Below, piece by piece: positions 1-5,391 of a stretch of 7,307 nucleotides of DNA (the stretch's first letter is position 1; each line of letters begins with the position of its first letter). Location: assembly GCF_938040115.1 (NCBI RefSeq), contig NZ_CALHXD010000231.1, positions 1-7,307 on the forward strand. Direction: 5' to 3'. A model generated the notes under the pieces. It was given only the letters and a program-made list of their open reading frames with translations, did no database searches and was not told where the DNA came from. Origin of the DNA: an uncultured Campylobacter sp. (GTDB taxonomy: Bacteria > Campylobacterota > Campylobacteria > Campylobacterales > Campylobacteraceae). The position numbers and the translations under genes were made by a program.

Positions 1-2027
1 TAGGACAAAAGACGTTAACCGTAGGAAATATAACCGCAGCGGGGGATGTAAGTCTGACTAGTAAATTTACGCAGGAGGGGTCGAGTGCGAGATACGCCAA
101 AGAGACCGTATCGACCGATACTAGCGTAACAGGTGGCATAAAGGCTAGGAATTTCTCTTTAAACCATAGCGCAAACTCTGGTATAACCGACGGCATTATA
201 CGAACTAACGGAAATCTAGATGTCACGGGTAATCTAAACGTAAACGCTAGCGGCTATAAAACACTCAAAATGAGCGTAACACCGATAACGGTCTTTAGCC
301 CGATAACCGATTGGGAAAAGATAACCGTAGGCGGCGATGCTAAATTTAATACGACTGCAACCGTAGCTGGCGCCTCCACAGAGATAGGCTATCAACCTAG
401 TCCTATAAGCATCGATGAAACACATGTAACCATAAAATCAAAGAGTCTAAGTATAAACGCTAACGCAGCTTCAGGCATAACAGATTCCACTCTAAAGCTA
501 GCAAACTACGAGTCTTTAGGCGGAAATATCGACATAACGGCAAATAATCAAAAAACCGTCGATATAGGCTGGCTAAGAGGATTTAATACCAATGATAGTA
601 GCAAGAAAAGCGATGTAAACATAAACCTAAATACGAACGTAGCAGATGCTAGCGTAAAGATAGGAACACAGGATTCAACCTATAAGTATGGTATCGGCAC
701 CCAAGCAGATCTCCCTGCCGACTATGTTGGCGTCAAAAATGTAAATTTTAAAGCCTATGGGCAAAAAACATTAGACGTAAAAGGCATTGATGCTGAAGAA
801 AATATAAATATCGAGATAAAAGGTAGTGGTGCAAATTCTACCGCCAATTTTTTAGAACCTATCTTTACCGAAAAAGGCAACGTAAACATTAAAGTAAGCG
901 GCCTAAAAGCACTAAAACTAGGTAGCGTCAAATCTAGAGAAAAAGATGTTACGATAGATACAGGAACAGATACCTATCTGCAGACCGTAGACCTAGTAAA
1001 TGTAGAGGGTCGAGATGTAACACTCAATTTATCCAACGTTACAGCCCCCATCAATAACTATTCCGACTCGATCGAAATACAAGCTGGGGAGAGTGTAACA
1101 ATCAATGGGTATAGCGCTTCTCCAGTATTTGCTTACATAGATGCCGGCTATGCTAACGATAATCCAAATCTAAAAACTTTTGTAGCAAATTTAACAAATA
1201 TGTTCGGCGGAATACACTCCTATATCCACGACTATATAGAAACCATAGTTGTTAAAGGGGGGATAACAAATCCAGGACATCTTATATCAGCGGGTGTGGA
1301 TACCGAATTCTTGGTTAATGGATTAAGGATCCCGAGTCTAAAAACAATCGATCTGAGCGAATACGACAATGCAAGCGGAACTACAAAAATAACCACCATA
1401 GACGGAGCTATTTTTAATGATAACGTAAATACCGTAAAAGGTTCTAAGACCAAAGACGAGATAGAGATCGGCTCTAAAAACCTAAAACTAGTCGATAGCG
1501 GCAAGGGCGACGATAAAGTAACGTTTACGATAACTCAAACCAAAGACGTAACCGTAAACCTAGGCGAAGGCAACGATACTATCACTACTGCGGCATTAAC
1601 TGCTAATAAGAAATTTGAAATCAGCGGCGGAGCGGGTAACGATACGTTTAATCTAGGCTTAGCTAAAACAGACGCTAGCGCTAGCAAGTACATAACGATA
1701 ACCGATGCAAACAGAGGCGATAAGATAAGTCTAGGTAGCGCAGTTGCAAATTTCGTCAAGATAGATCAAAATGCCGCAAACGGCAAGACCGATCTAAAAG
1801 AAGCCATAAATGCAGCCCTAGACTCTCTAGGCTCTACCGACGCAAATACTATGTATGCAGTCTACTACAATAACGAAACATATCTAGTAAGAGATGTCGA
1901 TGCCAATAAAACCGTAAGCAACGGAGACAATCTCGTAAAGCTTGCGGGATTGTCAAATTTCGACCTGCTAAACGGCAACATAATAACCGAAGGCGGCGAT
2001 ACGTATCTGCAAATAACCCATATGTAA
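1..2027 (+). CDS. S-layer/RTX-like repetitive surface protein, 5' end outside window (codon phase starts at nt 3)
   Basis: The frame is open from nt 3 to the TAA at 2025-2027, giving 674 visible residues with no start. The ATG at 270 is internal: it has no Shine-Dalgarno sequence, and the same repeat pattern continues upstream of it. Visible residues 1-350 carry degenerate repeats around a [Q/Y/L]KT[L/V]-x-[V/I/L] core, rich in Asn, Thr, Ser and Asp, as in beta-solenoid surface proteins. Residues 480-560 hold four RTX-like motifs (GSKTKDEI, GKGDDKV, GEGNDTI, GAGNDTF), which in this family bind calcium. No cysteine is seen and there is no transmembrane segment. The tail (LVKLAGLSNFDLLNG, then a short hydrophilic end) resembles C-terminal type I secretion signals of Campylobacter S-layer proteins such as C. 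fetus SapA and C. rectus Crs. The inferred role is an exported cell-surface layer protein or adhesin. Family assignment rests on recalled features; S-layer versus adhesin is undecided. Confidence 0.8.
   Translation, partial: GQKTLTVGNITAAGDVSLTSKFTQEGSSARYAKETVSTDTSVTGGIKARNFSLNHSANSGITDGIIRTNGNLDVTGNLNVNASGYKTLKMSVTPITVFSPITDWEKITVGGDAKFNTTATVAGASTEIGYQPSPISIDETHVTIKSKSLSINANAASGITDSTLKLANYESLGGNIDITANNQKTVDIGWLRGFNTNDSSKKSDVNINLNTNVADASVKIGTQDSTYKYGIGTQADLPADYVGVKNVNFKAYGQKTLDVKGIDAEENINIEIKGSGANSTANFLEPIFTEKGNVNIKVSGLKALKLGSVKSREKDVTIDTGTDTYLQTVDLVNVEGRDVTLNLSNVTAPINNYSDSIEIQAGESVTINGYSASPVFAYIDAGYANDNPNLKTFVANLTNMFGGIHSYIHDYIETIVVKGGITNPGHLISAGVDTEFLVNGLRIPSLKTIDLSEYDNASGTTKITTIDGAIFNDNVNTVKGSKTKDEIEIGSKNLKLVDSGKGDDKVTFTITQTKDVTVNLGEGNDTITTAALTANKKFEISGGAGNDTFNLGLAKTDASASKYITITDANRGDKISLGSAVANFVKIDQNAANGKTDLKEAINAALDSLGSTDANTMYAVYYNNETYLVRDVDANKTVSNGDNLVKLAGLSNFDLLNGNIITEGGDTYLQITHM
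3..1037 (+). repeat. Degenerate coding repeats within the surface protein
   Basis: The protein core [Q/Y/L]-K/Q-T/A-[L/V]-x-[V/I/L], usually preceded by a strand like N-V-N-x-x-A-x-G, recurs with its core starting near nt 6, 255, 549, 762, 903 and 978. Weaker copies lie near 1236 (YIETIVV) and 1335 (SLKTIDL). Spacing shortens from about 98 residues in the early copies to 25 near 903-978. The first two long copies also align over their inserts: each contains the segment SGITD about 26-36 residues before the next core. The pattern suggests stacked beta-strand turns with variable loops. Confidence 0.65.
1440..1652 (+). repeat. Four RTX-like calcium-binding motifs, about 21-residue period
   Basis: Motif glycines fall at visible residues 480, 500, 521 and 543, giving steps of 20, 21 and 22 residues. 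The last three motifs fit GxGxD (GKGDD, GEGND, GAGND); the first (GSKTKD) is degenerate. Canonical RTX repeats recur every nine residues, so each motif here sits alone at a turn between strand-like segments such as VTVNL and KKFEIS. The block immediately precedes the C-terminal export region, as expected for type I secretion substrates. Confidence 0.65.
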
Positions 2028-2080
2028 CATATGCACAACATACGGCCAAACCAAATCCGAAGCAGATCGGACCGATGATT

Positions 2081-2115
2081 TTTAACCCTGAAGCGAAAAC
2101 TTCAGGGTTAAATTT
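2081..2115 (+). terminator. Intrinsic terminator of the surface protein gene
   Basis: The arms 2081-2093 and 2100-2112 form a perfect 13-bp stem (core AACCCTGAAG) with a six-base loop at 2094-2099. The stem is followed by TTT inside an A/T-rich stretch. It begins 53 bp after the stop codon. The U-run is short, but the stem is strong and perfectly paired. Confidence 0.8.
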
Positions 2116-2218
2116 AGCTCCAATTCAACCAACATCCCAATAAAACCAAATGACTTAATGGCTGTAAGCGTCGAAATTTATCTAAAAACGAGGATGGATT
2201 TATTTAAGAGAATTTAGT

Positions 2219-2351
2219 GCCTGATGATAACAAAAGGCCTTCGTTAAATTTAACGAAGCATGTAAAATTTACGAAAGAAAATATAAAAAATCGATTTTAT
2301 AAAAATATCAGGCTCGGACCTAAATTTACTTAGCAAGCCCGAGCCCGAGCC
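2219..2351. other. Cluster of inverted repeats, possible structured RNA or DNA element
   Basis: Four elements are seen. An outer 7-bp pair (GCCTGAT at 2219-2225 with ATCAGGC at 2307-2313) encloses a perfect 20-bp palindrome at 2239-2258 and a perfect 12-bp palindrome at 2287-2298. A second 7-bp pair joins GGCTCGG (2311-2317) to CCGAGCC at either 2345-2351 or 2339-2345, because CCCGAG is tandemly repeated. Bases 2311-2313 are used by both long-range helices, so these cannot form together. No T-run follows the second helix, so it is not a standard terminator. Confidence 0.4.
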
Positions 2352-2648
2352 GATAAAGTATATCAAGAAGGACAATCACAAAAATTAAATTTTTATCCAA
2401 AGCTTTAGGAAAAACCACCTACTACACCCGCAGCACCCATCAGCCGGATCCAGCTCATACGTGATCCTATTTCGCAAGTCTCGCCCCATAAGCTCAATCG
2501 ACCAAACCCAAGCAAATTATTATCCTGCGCCGATTTTATTGCCCATACCAAACATAAAACAAAAGAAGCCAACCGCTGGATATCAAAATTTAATACATAC
2601 GCCGGCAATCAAATCTGCAAAACGCACGCCTGCGCTACAAGCGCAAAT

Positions 2649-2698
2649 TTGACATTAAACGACATTTTGATAAACTACGCAAAATAAAATCTAAAGGA
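2649..2698 (+). promoter_or_regulatory. Promoter and ribosome binding site of the exported protein gene
   Basis: TTGACA at 2649-2654 and TAAACT at 2671-2676 are 16 bp apart. The -10 box is preceded by TTTTGA, the T-run plus G form typical of Campylobacter sigma-70 promoters. AAAGGA at 2693-2698 is a Shine-Dalgarno sequence six bases before the ATG at 2705. Part of this module recurs before the ABC-F gene at 5337-5363. Confidence 0.5.
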
Positions 2699-2704
2699 AT
2701 AAAA

Positions 2705-3400
2705 ATGAAAATTTTACGTTTTTTAGCGGCGCTTTGTTTTGGCGCGGCGGTGGTAGCATCGGCAGCTGGTGACGGCAAGGTAACGAGCATCGATATTTAC
2801 GTGACGCCGTACTACTCGGCAAATGCCGGCAAGGCTGAACATGTAAAGGTTTACGACAAGATAGACGGGCTGCTAAAAAGCGGCACGCTAGAGGACTTTA
2901 GGAGCGCGGAAAAGATCGTGCAGGACGCTCCGCAGATGGTCACGCCGATGACTCTTTTCGTGCTTTCGGCTCGCGCTTACGACCTAGGGCTTCGCGACGA
3001 GGCGGTTTTTTGGTTTTATAACGCTAAAAACCGCGCGATCCTGCTAAGAGAAGTTATAAATTTGGACGACGGTAGATTTTTTGAGGTCAAAAGCGCGATA
3101 GGAGCGTTTATCAAGCTAGTGGGCGACGTGGTAAATCCATACGCGTTTTGCGACATCAAAAAGCAGCAAGACATCGCCGCAAAATCGCTTGAGTGGAGTA
3201 AAGCAAACGTTTACGAAGCTATGTTTTTACCGGAGTTTGCGTCGCCTCACGCAGATAGAAAAGCGGCTCTTGCAAAAGCAATAGAAGCTCTAGAAATACG
3301 CGCGCAAAAAGAAAAAGACTATTTTCTGAATGATGAAAATTTGGCTAAATTTAAAGCCATGCGCAAGCAAAATAGAACCGACGAGAGGTTTTGTTTTTAA
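2705..3400 (+). CDS. Small exported protein of unknown function
   Basis: This gene encodes 231 residues. I do not recognise its family. The N-terminus (MKILRF, then a hydrophobic stretch to about residue 20) is a typical signal peptide, with likely signal peptidase I cleavage after Ala20 (ASA) or Ala21, so the product is probably periplasmic. The mature part is mostly helical in character. Residues 81-112 (MTLFVLSARAYDLG, DEAVFWFYNAKNR) resemble a TPR/Sel1-like helical hairpin, but a repeat array is not evident. Residues 185-222 are strongly charged and could form a long helix. Two cysteines remain after processing, Cys149 and Cys230 (the penultimate residue), which could form a disulfide in the periplasm. 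The start is fixed by AAAGGA six bases upstream. It has its own promoter and converges on the hydrolase gene, so it appears to be monocistronic. Confidence 0.85.
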   Translation: MKILRFLAALCFGAAVVASAAGDGKVTSIDIYVTPYYSANAGKAEHVKVYDKIDGLLKSGTLEDFRSAEKIVQDAPQMVTPMTLFVLSARAYDLGLRDEAVFWFYNAKNRAILLREVINLDDGRFFEVKSAIGAFIKLVGDVVNPYAFCDIKKQQDIAAKSLEWSKANVYEAMFLPEFASPHADRKAALAKAIEALEIRAQKEKDYFLNDENLAKFKAMRKQNRTDERFCF

Positions 3401-3409
3401 GAAAGCTAA

Positions 3410-3428
3410 AAATTTAACCGTTAAATTT
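3410..3428. terminator. Weak bidirectional A/T hairpin between convergent genes
   Basis: AAATTTAA (3410-3417) and TTAAATTT (3421-3428) pair around a three-base loop in the 69-bp gap between the two convergent stops. T-rich bases follow the stem in the minus direction, so it may serve the hydrolase gene. The stem is A/T only and such words are common here, so support is weak. The ten-base word AAATTTAACC is also directly repeated at 3410-3419 and 3423-3432. Confidence 0.3.
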
Positions 3429-3469
3429 AACCAAGTGAGCCTCATCAAATTTACCGCCGCAGCCCCGCC

Positions 3470-4309
3470 CTACTCGCCCAGCTTCTGCGCTAATTTTTCC
3501 CAAAGCTCGCTTAGGCCTAGGATATCGTTGTGCCCGGCGTTTAGCTCGTAAATTTTATCTCCAGGCTTTAGAAAGTTAAGCAACCTGCGCGAGTTATCCA
3601 CGCCGATTAGCTCATCATGCTCGCCGTGAAATATCGTCACCGGCCCGCTAAAACCGCCGACAAACTCAAACGTAGGGATTTTGTATTTGATTAAAAATTT
3701 CGGCACAAAGGGCATTTTCTCCCGTGCTAGCTCCTCTAGGCTAAAATAAGGCGCGATCAAAACTAGCCGCTTAGCGCCGTATTTTTGCGCTGCGCGAGCC
3801 GCTAGCCCGCTACCCACCGAGTAGCCCACCGCCGTGACCTCGCCCGCGTCATACTCTCGCAAAACTGCCTGCATCATCGTATCCGCATCCGCGTAAAGTT
3901 GCTCCTGCGAGCTTATCTCGCCGCCGCTCTTGCCGTAGCCTCGGTAGTCAAACAGGTAAAAATCATAGCCCAAATCCGTAAAATACCGTGCATACTTGCC
4001 CCAGCCTTGCAAATTGCCCGCATTGCCGTGGAAAAATATCGCCGCACCATTTTTTGCCTTTCGTTCACCGTTCGCGTCGCTATAAATTTGCCCGCCGCCC
4101 CTACTCTGCGCTAAAAATTTTAACCCGCTTATCCACGCGCCGTTTGCGTCTAGTCTGATCTCCTCAAACGGCTGATCAAAACTAAAATCATGGTTTGGCT
4201 CGAGTTTACTCGGGAAAAATATCAGCCTCTCTTGAAAAAAATAAAGTAGCGCCAAAAGCGCGATATATAGAATCAAAACTACGATGCCAAGCCGAAAAAT
4301 TACGTTCAT
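3470..4309 (-). CDS. Membrane-anchored alpha/beta hydrolase, YfhR/BEM46/ABHD13 type
   Basis: This gene encodes 279 residues. Residues 3-25 form one hydrophobic segment, a probable N-terminal membrane anchor, followed by the family-typical QERLIFFPS. The hydrolase fold then shows the oxyanion motif HGNAGN (94-99), the strand and turn DYRGYGKSGG (121-130), the nucleophile elbow GYSVG with Ser164, the acid Asp232 in HGEHDELIG, and His260 in AGHND. The triad is complete, so an active serine hydrolase is expected. The substrate cannot be read from sequence; lipid or ester hydrolysis at the inner membrane is a reasonable inference. The ATG is supported by AAAGG at 4315-4319, five bases upstream. 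It lies 35 bp downstream of the radical SAM gene on the same strand, with no terminator between, so the two are probably cotranscribed. It ends in TAG. Confidence 0.9.
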   Translation of the reverse strand: MNVIFRLGIVVLILYIALLALLYFFQERLIFFPSKLEPNHDFSFDQPFEEIRLDANGAWISGLKFLAQSRGGGQIYSDANGERKAKNGAAIFFHGNAGNLQGWGKYARYFTDLGYDFYLFDYRGYGKSGGEISSQEQLYADADTMMQAVLREYDAGEVTAVGYSVGSGLAARAAQKYGAKRLVLIAPYFSLEELAREKMPFVPKFLIKYKIPTFEFVGGFSGPVTIFHGEHDELIGVDNSRRLLNFLKPGDKIYELNAGHNDILGLSELWEKLAQKLGE

Positions 4310-4344
4310 TTTTACCTTTCAAATTTACTTGCGCCGAACTTCCT

Positions 4345-5163
4345 TTATCCGAAAAATACCTTAACCCTATCGCCGCTCTCGCTTCCGAATTTCTCCTGCG
4401 CCGCCAGCCTGATCTCGCCAGCTAACCGCTCGAAATAGCCGTCATCTCCAAATAGATAAATTTGCTTATAAAGCGGCAAAAGCGCGGGGAAATTTCGCCC
4501 GACAAAGGCTAGAATTTTATCCCTAAAATTTGGATAGAGATTTAATCTATCAAACCAAATCTCGTCCGCCGCGTCGCCGTAGTGAGATATGATATCAAAA
4601 ACTGGCGTGATTTGCGGGAAAATCGGTGCGACGAAGATATATGTTTTCACTCCCGCGGCGCGCAGCTTTTTTATCGCCGCGATCCTTGCGACTACGGGAC
4701 TTGCGCGAGGCTCGAGCATACGGCGCAAGCTTTCGTCTATCACGCTCAAACTCACGCCTACGCGGACGTTTGGCATAGTTTGTAGCAGATCTATGTCGCG
4801 CGTCACGAGGTTTGATTTGGTTAAAATTTGCAGGTTTATATCCGAACCCGCAACCGCCTCAAGGACTTTTCGCGTGAGCCCAAAGCGCGCCTCGTACGGG
4901 TTATAGCAGTCGGTGACTGAGCTCATAAATACGCGCTCGCCGCCGTGCGAAACGGTAAATTTAACTAGGCTCGCCGTATCAAAATCCTTCACGTCCAAAA
5001 ACTCGCCCCACGCCTCCTCGTGCCCCGTGGCGCTGCGCATAAACTCGGCGTAGCAGTAGATGCAGCCGTGCGGGCAGCCCACGTACGGGTTGATCGCGTA
5101 GCCGCCGCTGCCGATTTTGGAGCGTGAGAGGATATTTTTAGCACGGACTTTTGCGACTTGCAT
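4345..5163 (-). CDS. Radical SAM protein of the SPL (SplB/Rv2578c-like, COG1533) family
   Basis: This gene encodes 272 residues, a usual length for the short members of this family. The radical SAM cluster motif is Cys30-x3-Cys34-x2-Cys37 (GCPHGCIYCYA), which should bind a [4Fe-4S] cluster and S-adenosylmethionine. Family-typical segments follow in order: SSVTDCYNPYE (81-91), LQILTKSNLVTRDIDLL (111-127), VSLSVID (137-143), LEPRASP (150-156) and an AAGVKTYIFVAPIFP strand (169-183). The family is named for spore photoproduct lyase, but a non-sporulating Campylobacter has no spores, so that reaction is unlikely and the substrate is unknown. A fourth cysteine, Cys86, lies in TDCYNP, about 49 residues after the cluster. 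The start has AAAGG at 5174-5178, ten bases upstream. It is the first gene of a probable two-gene unit with the hydrolase. Confidence 0.9.
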   Translation of the reverse strand: MQVAKVRAKNILSRSKIGSGGYAINPYVGCPHGCIYCYAEFMRSATGHEEAWGEFLDVKDFDTASLVKFTVSHGGERVFMSSVTDCYNPYEARFGLTRKVLEAVAGSDINLQILTKSNLVTRDIDLLQTMPNVRVGVSLSVIDESLRRMLEPRASPVVARIAAIKKLRAAGVKTYIFVAPIFPQITPVFDIISHYGDAADEIWFDRLNLYPNFRDKILAFVGRNFPALLPLYKQIYLFGDDGYFERLAGEIRLAAQEKFGSESGDRVKVFFG

Positions 5164-5200
5164 TTGATTTTTGCCTTTAGTTGCTCGGATTTTAGTGGAG

Positions 5201-5214
5201 ATTTTAGCGAAAAT
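5201..5214 (-). promoter_or_regulatory. Candidate promoter of the radical SAM / hydrolase unit
   Basis: Read on the minus strand, ATTTTCGC precedes TAAAAT (5201-5206), matching the Campylobacter form of a T-run, a G and a TAAAAT-like -10 box. It lies 37 bases before the ATG. A second TAAAAT-like box is found closer to the gene, at about 5189-5194, so the exact start site is uncertain. Confidence 0.4.
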
Positions 5215-5336
5215 TTAGACTTTAAGCTAAAGCGACGCAGTTTTACCGATAAAAAGATAAATTTATCAAATCTAAGCTCGTTTTATAACCGGCCCAAATA
5301 GCACGCTACGCCGTTTTGCCGAAGTTTATACTGATT

Positions 5337-5386
5337 TTAAACGACTTTTTGGCAAAATCTACGATTTAAAAAGTCAAATTTAAGGA
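5337..5386 (+). promoter_or_regulatory. Promoter and ribosome binding site of the ABC-F gene
   Basis: TTAAACGAC, then TTTTTGG and CAAAAT (5353-5358) make a Campylobacter-type sigma-70 promoter. AAGGA at 5382-5386 is the Shine-Dalgarno sequence, five bases before the ATG. The segment 5337-5363 closely matches 2655-2679 upstream of the exported protein gene, from TTAAACGAC to CTACG, with a two-base length difference. Confidence 0.5.
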
Positions 5387-5391
5387 AAAAT

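Larger units (their letters stand above)
2028..2704. other. 677-bp intergenic stretch without a supported gene
   Basis: Positions 2028-2400 are A/T-rich and hold the terminator plus several inverted repeats described separately. Positions 2400-2650 are more GC-rich. They contain two small open frames (2461-2652 on +, 2405-2608 on -), but neither has a ribosome binding site or a recognisable protein pattern. The segment may be decayed coding sequence, though I cannot identify a parent gene. The last 55 bp carry the promoter and ribosome binding site of the next gene. Confidence 0.6.

Noticed and set aside
2219..2351. CRISPR array
   Set aside because: The repeats here are inverted and of unequal length. 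No regularly spaced direct repeats with spacers occur anywhere in the window.
2405..2608. 67-codon open frame on -
   Set aside because: No Shine-Dalgarno sequence precedes the ATG and no family resemblance is seen. The hydrophobic patch is short and interrupted.
2461..2652. 63-codon open frame starting with GTG on +
   Set aside because: It has no ribosome binding site and a non-ATG start. The composition (many Pro, Lys and Ile without pattern) shows no domain or signal.
2705..2740. Lipoprotein signal with Cys11 in the exported protein
   Set aside because: The residue before Cys11 is Leu (LAALC), which does not fit a lipobox, and the hydrophobic core continues past it.
5256..5267. 12-bp palindrome GATAAATTTATC as an operator between divergent genes
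   Set aside because: It is A/T-only apart from its ends, and such words are common in this genome style. There is no second copy or other support.
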